From: CBDCAS01 sp965214015
GTDB taxonomy: Bacteria; Pseudomonadota; Gammaproteobacteria; Coxiellales; Coxiellaceae
Length of the DNA: 64,000 nucleotides
Direction: 5' to 3'
NCBI GenBank assembly: GCA_965214015.1
Contig: CBDCAS010000018.1
Coordinates: 62,001-126,000, forward strand
The notes under the pieces are model-generated. The model was not told the origin of the DNA. It saw nothing but the letters and a program-made list of their open reading frames with translations, and made no database searches. Made by a program: the position numbers and the translations under genes. This document shows, in pieces, positions 17,413-26,222 of the stretch (positions are counted from its first letter, which is position 1; every line of letters starts with the position of its first letter).

Positions 17413-18000
17413 TTACGTTTTATTATTTTGCGCTTCCTCCAGTGTATGAGCTTGAGTCTGCTGTGCTTTATTTTCAGTCGGCAGTTTAACCGTCGGTGCA
17501 AAGGGGGAACGTAATTCAAGTAATAAAATAGGCTCAGGTATTTTCCCCATTTTTTCTTGCGCTATTTTTGCTTGATCATTATCACTTTTAATATCAGCAC
17601 GTGTCACCGGCAATGGTTTCCATTTGAAGGGCAATCGAAAAAGTGCTAACAGTTGATCCAACCAGATTTGCCGAATGTCTTTTTCCGGTTTATCCAGCAG
17701 TATGCCGACACGATGGGCAGTGAGTATAGTGCGCATGAGTTCATCAAAATGGGCCACTCCGCTTGCGGCCATATAGCCATACTGCGTTCTAAACCACAGT
17801 GATTCGACAACGGGTTGCTGTGATTCAAAAGGATGAACCGTTAAACTCACTAAAGCATGAGCTTCCTTTAACTTAGCTTGGTATTTTTCTATTTCAACAC
17901 TGAGTTGTTTCTGTAATTTCATTAAAAGAGCATAGACTTTTAATAAATACCAATCGGCATAGGGATCGTCCCGCTCAGCAGCCTCCCAAATTTGCGTCAT
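17413..18000 (-). CDS. ICE protein PFL_4669-like, C-terminal part
   Basis: This carries the main body of the PFL_4669 family of ICE proteins: ERDDPYADWYLLKVYALL, then LWFRTQYGYMAASGVAHFDE and RTILTAHRVGILLDKPEKD. The function of the family is not established; it belongs to the conserved transfer/maintenance set. In relatives the N-terminal block found in the upstream 76-codon frame is fused to it. Here the two are separate and overlap by ATGA. The start used (ATG 18000) has no convincing ribosome binding site other than the coupled upstream frame. Confidence 0.65.
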   Translation of the reverse strand: MTQIWEAAERDDPYADWYLLKVYALLMKLQKQLSVEIEKYQAKLKEAHALVSLTVHPFESQQPVVESLWFRTQYGYMAASGVAHFDELMRTILTAHRVGILLDKPEKDIRQIWLDQLLALFRLPFKWKPLPVTRADIKSDNDQAKIAQEKMGKIPEPILLLELRSPFAPTVKLPTENKAQQTQAHTLEEAQNNKT

Positions 18001-18227
18001 TCGACATGTGCACCAAACTGTAATAAATTAATAGATCGCTTATCCGGTCGAAAGCCTAAAAATAATTTTTGCGCATAGGCGGTATGCAGTGTTAAATGGA
18101 CTTCACCCTTTAAACGCCCTGGTTTTTTATGAGTGAGTTTTTGACCTGCATGGATAGTATGATCAGGTTTTTTTTCTGATTTATTTTCAAGCGTAGTCTT
18201 TGACTTTATTTCTTTATCTTGAGACAT
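17997..18227 (-). CDS. ICE protein PFL_4669-like, N-terminal part
   Basis: This 76-residue frame holds a charged leader and the conserved block KPGRLKGEVHLTLHTAYAQK, then LFLGF, which starts the PFL_4669 family domain. The frame ends in GAHVE and TGA, overlapping the next ATG. A one-base shift would fuse it to the downstream frame. It is therefore either a frameshift lesion, a programmed shift, or a two-polypeptide version of the protein. Confidence 0.6.
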   Translation of the reverse strand: MSQDKEIKSKTTLENKSEKKPDHTIHAGQKLTHKKPGRLKGEVHLTLHTAYAQKLFLGFRPDKRSINLLQFGAHVE

Positions 18228-18274
18228 ATTGATGACCTCGTAAGGATTAATTTATGGATACCAACACACCATGT

Positions 18275-19501
18275 CTAAACAGCCTCTAATGGATCAAGTA
18301 TCAATTGAGTATTGACAGGGATTGTTTGATCATCTGTCGTTAAACATGCCTGCGCAATCACGATACCGGACACCGTTTGTCGATCTTCCCATCTTCCAAC
18401 ACAGTAAACGTGAATACGTGACCCTCGGGTATTTTTAATTAATTGCTCATGCTTTTTAATGTGCTTTGTTAAATCAGGTTGCTGTCGAAGGATTAATTCA
18501 TTGGGTATGGCATCATGCTTTTCTGCTTCAGTAGTAAGAAATGTATTAATGGCTTCGGGGATTTGTATCAATATTCCAAGATCAACACCATGTATAAAAC
18601 AGTTTTCTTGATTCCAGGTAATTTCTTTTTTATGAAGACTCTGCTTTAGCCAATGCCAAAAATCATCTGCTTTAAAATTAGAAATATGGGGTTGATTCAT
18701 TAGTTTAGGTTCAGGGACAGTGGTTACATTATTTTCTAAGTGTTCAGTATCGCTGTCTTTAGTTGTAGAATCTGATAATGCTCTTAAATCAATTTCTTTA
18801 ATCTTAGTGACTGTATTGGCTAAAGCATCATGAAACTCATTGTTTAAATCAATCGGCGTAGTTTCTATAGTATGACTCACATTCTCCTGCTTGATTACTA
18901 AAGGTGGTTGTGGCTTTTCATTTTGAGACTGACTGGGATTTTTTTTTGGCTCAATTTCACGTTGAGCAAGCTTAACTTGAGGTGCTTCATGATTATATCT
19001 GATCAATTTAGCAAAGATATTATTGCTTACATCACCTTGTAAATAGCACACCCATAATGAAAACAATGGCGTGTTGCGATGTAGCCAAGCATATGCTTGA
19101 TGAGGTAATAATGCCTTTATTACGGCAAGACGTACTGTGACATCGATAAAATCTCCTAATGCAGCCACAAATACAGCAAAGGTCCACTCTTCGCGTTGAC
19201 GAAAAGAGATTTCACTATCTGCGCCAAGCGGTAACAAATAACCTTGCCGTTTTTTCAAAGCCAGCACCGCTTGATTCAGTGCCTCTACAACAGTTTCAGT
19301 ATTAAGCGGCTCATTGGGTATGCTGATATAATCAATAAAATGATCAATTGTTTTAACATAAAGTGATTGAAAATCACCTTGTGTTACACCAGACAATGAC
19401 TGTATTTTTTTAATGAGTGTTTGCAGTGTCACATCAGGATAAGGTACTGGTGATTTTTCTATTGTCTGATAAGCGTTTTTTGTTTTTAACCAATTGAGCA
19501 T
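18275..19501 (-). CDS. TraI (MobH)-like protein lacking the HD metal residues
   Basis: A 409-residue relative of the PFGI-1-class TraI relaxase. The N-terminal TraI_2-like region is recognisable (KIQSLSGVTQGDFQSLYVKT, KKRQGYLLPLGADSE, REEWTFAVFVAALGDF), and so is the C-terminal winged domain (FKADDFWHWLKQSL, ENCFIHGVDLGILI). Where the family has GGLLxHxLEV and HDxGK, this protein has NTETVVEALNQAV (residues 67-79) and ALGDFIDVTV (114-123), so the HD metal ligands are gone. It is also short for the family. The start at 19501 gives MLNWLK after AGGT. It overlaps the Dsb-like gene by 68 bases. It is either a non-catalytic paralogue or a dead relaxase. Confidence 0.65.
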   Translation of the reverse strand: MLNWLKTKNAYQTIEKSPVPYPDVTLQTLIKKIQSLSGVTQGDFQSLYVKTIDHFIDYISIPNEPLNTETVVEALNQAVLALKKRQGYLLPLGADSEISFRQREEWTFAVFVAALGDFIDVTVRLAVIKALLPHQAYAWLHRNTPLFSLWVCYLQGDVSNNIFAKLIRYNHEAPQVKLAQREIEPKKNPSQSQNEKPQPPLVIKQENVSHTIETTPIDLNNEFHDALANTVTKIKEIDLRALSDSTTKDSDTEHLENNVTTVPEPKLMNQPHISNFKADDFWHWLKQSLHKKEITWNQENCFIHGVDLGILIQIPEAINTFLTTEAEKHDAIPNELILRQQPDLTKHIKKHEQLIKNTRGSRIHVYCVGRWEDRQTVSGIVIAQACLTTDDQTIPVNTQLILDPLEAV

Positions 19502-20087
19502 GATCATGACCTAATTGTTGCACAATCGCTGACAGTAAGGCATAGGGTTGTTCGCCTGTGAGTACAATAGGCTGGCCTTGTCCATTGCTCTGACCCAACG
19601 CTAAAAGTGGCAAGTAAATACCGCCATTAATCGCATGTGTATTGGCTAGTTTGATATTAGTCGCGATCTGTTTTTGAATAGGAACACTCTTCATGGTGCT
19701 AAGTATTGCTTGAATATTAAATCCTAATTTTGTGGCACTCTTTTCTGCATCCTTTAAAGTAAGTGCTGTTGGTGATGCCATCAATTGTTCGTGCACTGCT
19801 TGCCACTTTCCTTGTGGCTCGCTTGCTAATGCAAAACTCGCAACAGGACGAGATTCTGCTGTTAATAATGGTGTAACACGATGAACCACCTTTAAATTGG
19901 AATATTGTGCTTGTAGTTTATCAATCACAGGCTCCATTCGGCGACAATGAGGACATTCATAATCATAATATTCTATCAGTATGACGCTAGCTGTTGGATT
20001 TCCTGTCACAGGAGCAGCCAAACCTATTTGCAGTTTAAATAAACATAATATACTAAACAATAATCGACATAATATTGATTTCATCAC
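19434..20087 (-). CDS. Periplasmic DsbA/DsbC-like thiol-disulfide protein
   Basis: A 217-residue exported thioredoxin-fold protein. A signal peptide (residues 1-25, ending GLAAP) precedes the redox motif CPHC at residues 45-48 in the context EYYDYECPHCRRMEP, followed by a helical insertion and a cis-proline-like GIYLP. Conjugation elements often carry such a protein to form disulfides in secreted pilus or channel proteins. It lies just downstream of topB and overlaps the TraI-like gene, suggesting a single operon. Confidence 0.8.
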   Translation of the reverse strand: MMKSILCRLLFSILCLFKLQIGLAAPVTGNPTASVILIEYYDYECPHCRRMEPVIDKLQAQYSNLKVVHRVTPLLTAESRPVASFALASEPQGKWQAVHEQLMASPTALTLKDAEKSATKLGFNIQAILSTMKSVPIQKQIATNIKLANTHAINGGIYLPLLALGQSNGQGQPIVLTGEQPYALLSAIVQQLGHDHAQLVKNKKRLSDNRKITSTLS

Positions 20088-20111
20088 GAGTGACTTAAAG
20101 TTAAAGAGCTC

Positions 20112-22109
20112 TTACAAGCTGGGCTTTTTATTTTTTTCCCAAGTTGTAAAGTGACAATTAGGATATTGAGTGCAGCCCCAGAAATGTTTCCCTTTCTTAC
20201 CCTTTAAACGTCTCAATACTGCTTCACATTGAGGACACAAATACACTGTGCCATTATTGGTTTCCGATTGGAGTTGCAAAGTAGCGGCTTGCTTTTTCCT
20301 TCCCTTATTTTGGAGCTGTAATAGTATTTCTCTTAACAGGGTTATTTGAGCCTCCACAAAGTCATCGCGCTTGCTGTTACCTTCGGCAATCTGTTCAAGC
20401 TGCTGCTCCCATTGAGCGGTTAAAATGGGATTTTTAACGGTATCTGGTACTAAATCAATAAGTGCTCGGCCTTTATCAGTTGAGATCACTTGTTTCTTAC
20501 TCCGTTGTAAGTAACCGCGTTTAAAAAGTGTTTCTAGGATATTGGCACGAGTCGCTTCTGTCCCAATACCGCTATTTTCCTTTACTATTTTTTTTAGTTT
20601 TTTATCTTCAATCCATTTACCCACAGTTTTCATCGCTTCGATCAATGCCCCTTCAGTAAAATATGCCAAAGGTTTGGTTTGCTTGGTTTCCACCCGAGTT
20701 TTTTGATTCTCAACCGATTGCCTTAAGTTCAATACTGGAATGTTGTTTTTTTCGGTTTCATTATTTTCATTATTACTCTCTGGATTAAAAGCCTGTTTCC
20801 ATCCCAGTGTGATGGGTGTATTTCCTATGGCTGTAAACAGCTCACCTGCGCAGCTCACAGTAATTTTTCTTTGCATGTATTCATAGTCGCCTATGAACTG
20901 AGATAAATAGTGACGACGTATAAGATCATACACATTAAGTTCTTCTTGCGACATTTTCCCTATATCAATCTGCTCATTAGTCGTTGGAATAATGGCATGG
21001 TGGGCCGTTATTTTTTTATTGTTCCATATAGAAGATTTTAACCTTGAATCACATAATGCCACTAAGCTTTTCATCTTGTCATCGATAATTGCAATAGCGT
21101 TTATGACCGCATCAACCTCATCGAACTGCTCTTCGGGTAAATAACCACTGTCTGTTCTTGGATAAGTCGTTGCTTTATGGGTCTCATATAACGACTGTGC
21201 TATCTCTAATACTTGTTTGGCAGAATACCCAAAAAGGCTTGAGGCTTTTTTCTGTAACGCCGATAATGAAAAGCACAGTGGGGCTTTTTGTGTCTTTTTG
21301 CTTTCTTTAAAATAAGACACAACCCCTGGTTCTTCGTCCACTTTTGCGGCAATACTTTCAATAATTTGTTGATTGAGGCAATGGCCTTTCGCATCTATCA
21401 TTGAATCCGGTGCTTTCCAGGTTGTCCAAACTTGTTTATCATCATCACCGAAAAACAGTGCTTTTAAGACAAAATAATCTTGTGGTTTAAATGCTTCAAT
21501 TTCTCGATCTCGATCTACTACCATTTTTAGTGTCGGTGTTTGAACACGTCCGATGGATAACACACTATTTACACCGTATAAAGCACTGGCACCCATGGTG
21601 AGATTCATACCGATTACAAAGTCACTGCGAGATCTGGCCTGTGCGGCATAATACAGATTTTCAGTGTCTTTTCCTGGTTTGATATGTTTTAGTGCTTTTT
21701 GAATAGAAGCATCATCCAGTGCGTTGAACCAAAGGCGTTCTATTTTTCCCTGATAATGGCATTCATCCAGTATCTCTCTGACAATACATTCGCCTTCACG
21801 ATCAGGGTCAGAGGCAATCACCACATGATGGGTCTTTTTTAATAATTGTTTAATGACGTTAAATTGTTTTTTAGTGTTTGAGGATACCTGCATTTTCCAT
21901 TTGCTTGGAATCACAGGTAATTTTTCGATACACCATGGTTTAATGTCAGGACGATAATACTCCGGTGGTGCTAATTTGAGTAAATGCCCAACACACCAGG
22001 TGACAATAGTACCATTACCTTGCAAATAGCCATCCTTTCGCGTAGTTGCTTTTAAGTGACGTGCAATATCACGCGCCTGTGATGGTTTTTCACAAATAGT
22101 TAAAATCAT
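20112..22109 (-). CDS. topB: DNA topoisomerase III
   Basis: A 665-residue type IA topoisomerase. The TOPRIM domain has ILTICEKPSQARDIA at the start and the acidic triad in IASDPDREGE near residue 100. The catalytic tyrosine is in TTYPRTDSGYL at about residue 316, and the tail has a C4 zinc finger (CPQCEAVL ... CTQYPNC). TopB-type enzymes are part of the PFGI-1/ICEHin1056 core and probably resolve DNA intermediates during transfer. Everything needed for activity is present. It heads the group topB-dsb-traI-like. Confidence 0.92.
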   Translation of the reverse strand: MILTICEKPSQARDIARHLKATTRKDGYLQGNGTIVTWCVGHLLKLAPPEYYRPDIKPWCIEKLPVIPSKWKMQVSSNTKKQFNVIKQLLKKTHHVVIASDPDREGECIVREILDECHYQGKIERLWFNALDDASIQKALKHIKPGKDTENLYYAAQARSRSDFVIGMNLTMGASALYGVNSVLSIGRVQTPTLKMVVDRDREIEAFKPQDYFVLKALFFGDDDKQVWTTWKAPDSMIDAKGHCLNQQIIESIAAKVDEEPGVVSYFKESKKTQKAPLCFSLSALQKKASSLFGYSAKQVLEIAQSLYETHKATTYPRTDSGYLPEEQFDEVDAVINAIAIIDDKMKSLVALCDSRLKSSIWNNKKITAHHAIIPTTNEQIDIGKMSQEELNVYDLIRRHYLSQFIGDYEYMQRKITVSCAGELFTAIGNTPITLGWKQAFNPESNNENNETEKNNIPVLNLRQSVENQKTRVETKQTKPLAYFTEGALIEAMKTVGKWIEDKKLKKIVKENSGIGTEATRANILETLFKRGYLQRSKKQVISTDKGRALIDLVPDTVKNPILTAQWEQQLEQIAEGNSKRDDFVEAQITLLREILLQLQNKGRKKQAATLQLQSETNNGTVYLCPQCEAVLRRLKGKKGKHFWGCTQYPNCHFTTWEKNKKPSL

Positions 22110-22135
22110 AAAACCCTCATCGATGAATAATTTTT

Positions 22136-22471
22136 TTATAAATAAATGAATACATGGCCAAGAAAGTCATCAACAAAAAATACTTCAATAAACACAAACA
22201 ATCCTAATAATTTAAAGCGTTGATGTGATAAATAAATAATTGTTTGTGCAGGCCATTTTTGTCTTACCCCCCTCTTTTTGATAAAATAGGGCCACAATAT
22301 AAGTACAAGTCCATAGAGTACATAGCGCCATACGGCAAGTACAAGATAATGCCGTTGAATTACTTGCGAGAGCGTTTTAGCAGAGTTATGCTCCACCAAG
22401 TAATGACTGATTAGGAATAGTCCTGCAGCAAAAATTAATACAATAAGCAATAAACGGAGTAATGTTTTCAT
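22136..22471 (-). CDS. Small inner-membrane ICE protein
   Basis: A 111-residue protein with two or three hydrophobic segments (LLRLLLIVLIFAAGLFLI at the start, YVLYGLVLILWPYFI, and LLGLFVFIEVFF at the end) and basic loops between them. It resembles the short membrane proteins of the PFGI-1 transfer region, but I cannot name a family. The start at 22471 is preceded by GAGGTGAGG. It lies 26 bases upstream of topB on the same strand. Confidence 0.6.
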   Translation of the reverse strand: MKTLLRLLLIVLIFAAGLFLISHYLVEHNSAKTLSQVIQRHYLVLAVWRYVLYGLVLILWPYFIKKRGVRQKWPAQTIIYLSHQRFKLLGLFVFIEVFFVDDFLGHVFIYL

Positions 22472-22516
22472 GAACCTCACCTCTGTCAACATAATGAATC
22501 ACAGGACATAACAACC

Positions 22517-23038
22517 ATGAGCGCCGTTGAATGGTTACCCTTTATTTCACCATTTGTTTGGACTTTGCTAATCCTCAATGGCTTAGCATCGTTACCTTTA
22601 AAATTAAAGGCACGATTACCTACTCGTGTTAAATTAACGTTGGTATTCTGCATGATTACACTCATAGGTTGGTTGACTGCACTGATTACTGTTCACGTGA
22701 TGACACCACCTATTCGCGTTAATTTGCTTGCGCTTAGCAAGTTATTATTGGTACCCAGTCTGATCACGCTTGCGATCATGTTGATACGTCACTTAATGCA
22801 AGGTAATAATTTATTAGTGACTTTGTTAAAAATGGCAGGAAAAGGATTAAGGCCAATTTTGCATTTTGTATCGCTAATTTCTCCAGTCATCTTACATATA
22901 ATTACTGGCGCATACTCTAAATATGCGAATGAAAAATATGAAGACGATCGGAGAGAAGAAGAACGCAAAAAACGTGATGGCCCTCATAACAATTATCGAG
23001 GCGAATATTCAGGTCAAGACAACAGACATAAATATTAA
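22517..23038 (+). CDS. Membrane protein with charged C-terminal tail
   Basis: A 173-residue protein with four likely membrane segments (including FVWTLLILNGLASL, VFCMITLIGWLTALITVHVM and LLVPSLITLAIMLI) and a strongly charged cytoplasmic tail beginning DDRREEERKKRDG. It is the only plus-strand gene within the conjugation module. It is divergent from the 111-residue membrane protein and convergent with the TraG-like gene, ending five bases from it. PFGI-1-type elements carry a similar small membrane protein at this place. The function is unknown. Confidence 0.6.
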   Translation: MSAVEWLPFISPFVWTLLILNGLASLPLKLKARLPTRVKLTLVFCMITLIGWLTALITVHVMTPPIRVNLLALSKLLLVPSLITLAIMLIRHLMQGNNLLVTLLKMAGKGLRPILHFVSLISPVILHIITGAYSKYANEKYEDDRREEERKKRDGPHNNYRGEYSGQDNRHKY

Positions 23039-23042
23039 CGAG

Positions 23043-24617
23043 TTAAGATTTTCTTGTGATAGCTGACTTTGCAGCATTAATAACCATATTAACTGCTTTG
23101 TTAGCCATTGCTCCGGCCTGAGCACCAGCAGCATTTGCTGGTGTACCCATATCAGTCACTGTCCCCATAATTGCATTACTTACTTTTAATCCTGCCCACG
23201 ACATTAAAATTAGAAATAGCATAGGCAAAGCAATATAAAGTGTCCCTATAATAAAATCGACCAGCGTTTTATTGAACCCACCATTGTTATGTAACCACTG
23301 TTCAAGTGCGATGGAACTCCCACCTTGCGGATAGAGAGACGCAATTAATGAATTATCAACGTACAATACTAAATGCCATAAATAACTCCAAAAAGTAATG
23401 GCAAAGATAATGGCTGCACCTGTGATGATAAAATGCAGGCGATAGCTTGAGAAGGGAATCACTAATGCTAATAAGGCATAGATTGACATGAGTAATAGTG
23501 CTTGGATCACAGGAAGCGAGTTGATCAATAAAGTGAGTTTTGGATAGTAGGTCATTTGTTCCATACCAATACCAAGACTTGAACCTATAGCATCACTCAT
23601 CCAATTACCGTGTATCTGATCATTTAATGATTCATAACCTCTTGAAATCTCACCAAAGGTCATGCCAGGGTCGAAAGAGTGTTGTATTAAATCTCGAATG
23701 CCAAGATTAGCGAGTTCTTTTGGAGTATCTCCGATATGGGTAATCTTAGTCAGAAAATCAGGAGGTAGTGCTTTTTCTAAATTGGCCTGTAAGCCATTTT
23801 GTGAATCTGCCCACCAAGCCTTACAATTCGGCTCTCCCCACTGGGAATGGTTATCCACCTGTCCTTCAAATTGATCGCGTGTTGAATCAAATAAAAACCC
23901 TGGAGTTGGTTCTTGCGCTGACAATGAATCATAAAAACCAGGAGTGTGCAAAAAAGCGTGTGATCCAATCCATCCTAAATCATTTTTTCCATATTGATTT
24001 TGATACCGTTGAATATCTGATTTTTGTGACTCTGTTAAATCACCTGACATATATTTGCTATAGGCCGGCACATAACAATCATTATAGAAGGCGATCGTTT
24101 CTTTTTTTACTTGAAGGTTAGTGATATGCGTTAAATCTAACTGCATTTGTAATTCGCGGTAGTTAATAGGTGCACAACCCAATCCTTCCGTAGCTGCATG
24201 GGTAAACCCGTTGGAAATCGCCATAACTAAATACCAGATAATCGGTACTTTGACACCGGTGGCCGCCTTAAATTGATTATCGTAGGTTGTGCCAGTATGC
24301 CCTGGTGTAGCTATCTTTACATTAGCCATACATACCGGCTCGAAATGTAAAACCTTTGGATCAAGTGGCACCGTGGGTACACAACAAAATTCTATAATTA
24401 ATAATGCCCCTACAATTTGTATCATGAGTCGTCGCAATGCAATGATAGCCGCGCCTTTTGGTTCTTGTGATTCAAAAGGCTCTAAAAAGCTCTTCATGAC
24501 AATGCCAATAAAAGGAATAAACACTAAGCCTGTGCCCACCATTAGCATCCATAAGTTTTGGTATTGCTGCCAACCAATTAGTGTGGTGTATAAGGCCAAA
24601 TAACCTGTCACACTCAT
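23043..24617 (-). CDS. TraG-like inner-membrane conjugation protein
   Basis: A 524-residue polytopic protein matching the TraG N-terminal-domain family of PFGI-1-class ICEs. Hydrophobic segments lie at the start (LWMLMVGTGLVFIPFIGIVM), near residue 70, and in the C-terminal third (LLLMSIYALLALVIPFSSY and YIALPMLFLILMSWAGLKV). The middle is a large periplasmic domain with several cysteines. Related proteins stabilise mating pairs and help assemble the pilus. It is downstream of the PFL_4711-like and TraU-like genes, in the usual order. Confidence 0.8.
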   Translation of the reverse strand: MSVTGYLALYTTLIGWQQYQNLWMLMVGTGLVFIPFIGIVMKSFLEPFESQEPKGAAIIALRRLMIQIVGALLIIEFCCVPTVPLDPKVLHFEPVCMANVKIATPGHTGTTYDNQFKAATGVKVPIIWYLVMAISNGFTHAATEGLGCAPINYRELQMQLDLTHITNLQVKKETIAFYNDCYVPAYSKYMSGDLTESQKSDIQRYQNQYGKNDLGWIGSHAFLHTPGFYDSLSAQEPTPGFLFDSTRDQFEGQVDNHSQWGEPNCKAWWADSQNGLQANLEKALPPDFLTKITHIGDTPKELANLGIRDLIQHSFDPGMTFGEISRGYESLNDQIHGNWMSDAIGSSLGIGMEQMTYYPKLTLLINSLPVIQALLLMSIYALLALVIPFSSYRLHFIITGAAIIFAITFWSYLWHLVLYVDNSLIASLYPQGGSSIALEQWLHNNGGFNKTLVDFIIGTLYIALPMLFLILMSWAGLKVSNAIMGTVTDMGTPANAAGAQAGAMANKAVNMVINAAKSAITRKS

Positions 24618-24695
24618 AATGATTACCTCATAATCTGTTTAGAACAAGGTGCACAATGATGCGCCTTTGATGCTTGTGTTATCGAATAAATCTCT

Positions 24696-26138
24696 CTACC
24701 ACGCTGATTTTGTATGGGTATCATTCGTTTTATTGGCGATAGCCCCATGGGTCATTATGGGTGCATTGGGTTTTGGCATCGCAATCGCTGTGTTCTCTGC
24801 ATCCAGCGCACTGCCTGCTTGTGTGATAGTAGCAAGTAGGTTTGACATTAGCGTCTGTCTTGCTTTGACAAACATTAATATATCCTGTACATCTTGTTGC
24901 AATAATGAAATGGAATGCTGGATGTTTTGCTGTGCGGCTTTGTTGCTGTAAATCGCAGGAATACGTCCACCGGATTGCAATATTCGTGTTGCCAGTCGTG
25001 CTTTATTGATGACATACATCGCGGCAATATTTTGAGCAAGCTTATTCACAATAATGCTTTGTATCACTTTAGGTTGTTTGCGAATATCACGAATAATTTC
25101 GGGCGATAGTCCTATACCATTTGGTGAAATCGCTTGTAGCTTTTTAATCGTCAACTGAGTTGATCCTGCAACTAACGATTGTAATTTCGGAAAAATTTGT
25201 TTCATCTGATATTGAATATCGGAATACAAACCCACGCCTGGTTTTGAGCTTTTTTGTCCTCCATTGTAAGTAGTCATGGTTTCATCACCCACCACATCAC
25301 TGACCCAATCGGCTGCCTCTTTTGCAGTTGGGAAAACCCGTGAGAGTTCAGAGGGTGAGTGAGCGAATCGTTTATTTTTATTGAGATGCTGTGGATTGTT
25401 ATTAACAATAACCTCATAACCAGACATCGCTGTATCATGGATCACATGAATGGGGGGTTGATGTACACCACCTGCATTGCGTGTTTGAATGCCATTGCTG
25501 TCAACGGCTGAATTAGGATTTATCCAGGGCACACCACTTCTTCCCGCATCTTGTGAGACTTCACGACGCGCCTGATTAATATCACCCTCACCAGAGAGTT
25601 CGGCTGATCCAATTTCTTGCTTCCAATGATTGCCTAATGAAATCTGTCCCCAATGGGCGTAAGGATCTTGGCCCGCAGCAATTTGCGATTGCATCACCTC
25701 ACAAGACTTGGTGGATATCGCTATATTTTCTTTAGCACCTGCCATCGCATTCGTAATTAAATTATAGAGATTGGGATCGGCGCGTGAGAGTTCATACAAT
25801 GGAAATTCAGTGACTGCCCCTGTGGCAGCACGGAGCACTTGCTGCTCCACATTTACAGCACTGTCTTTAATTTGATTCAATGAATTTTTAATCGAGACGA
25901 TGGGATTAAAAGTGCCACAATCAAATTCTAAACCCACATCACCTTCTGCATTTAAGGGAATAGTAGACGACTCATAAAATGCCGGTAATGGTACAGCATC
26001 GCCGCCACCCATTTGGTAGTAAAACCCACTTTTCACAGCAGGAATCAAACCACCCGATGCGGCATAAGCCATCTGATTTAAACTCGTGATTGAAATAAGA
26101 CTCGCTGCTAATACAAGTGATAAAGATCTTAGCTTCAT
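24696..26138 (-). CDS. ICE transfer protein PFL_4711-like (TraH-like)
   Basis: A 480-residue exported protein with a signal peptide ending AYAASGG. It has the family hallmarks: VGLEFDCGTFNPIVSIKNSL, a QVLRAATGAVTEFPLYEL segment, KSCEVMQSQIAAG, and a C-terminal coiled coil (QQDVQDILMFVKARQTLMSN). Members are periplasmic proteins of the mating channel, comparable to F-type TraH. It lies between the TraU-like and TraG-like genes, as in related elements. Confidence 0.8.
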   Translation of the reverse strand: MKLRSLSLVLAASLISITSLNQMAYAASGGLIPAVKSGFYYQMGGGDAVPLPAFYESSTIPLNAEGDVGLEFDCGTFNPIVSIKNSLNQIKDSAVNVEQQVLRAATGAVTEFPLYELSRADPNLYNLITNAMAGAKENIAISTKSCEVMQSQIAAGQDPYAHWGQISLGNHWKQEIGSAELSGEGDINQARREVSQDAGRSGVPWINPNSAVDSNGIQTRNAGGVHQPPIHVIHDTAMSGYEVIVNNNPQHLNKNKRFAHSPSELSRVFPTAKEAADWVSDVVGDETMTTYNGGQKSSKPGVGLYSDIQYQMKQIFPKLQSLVAGSTQLTIKKLQAISPNGIGLSPEIIRDIRKQPKVIQSIIVNKLAQNIAAMYVINKARLATRILQSGGRIPAIYSNKAAQQNIQHSISLLQQDVQDILMFVKARQTLMSNLLATITQAGSALDAENTAIAMPKPNAPIMTHGAIANKTNDTHTKSAW

Positions 26139-26222
26139 AGCATAACCTCAAATAGTATTTTTTAAGCAAAAAAATGCCTGCTCATAGGGAAGCAAACAGA
26201 AGAACAAATGCGTTTTAATACA

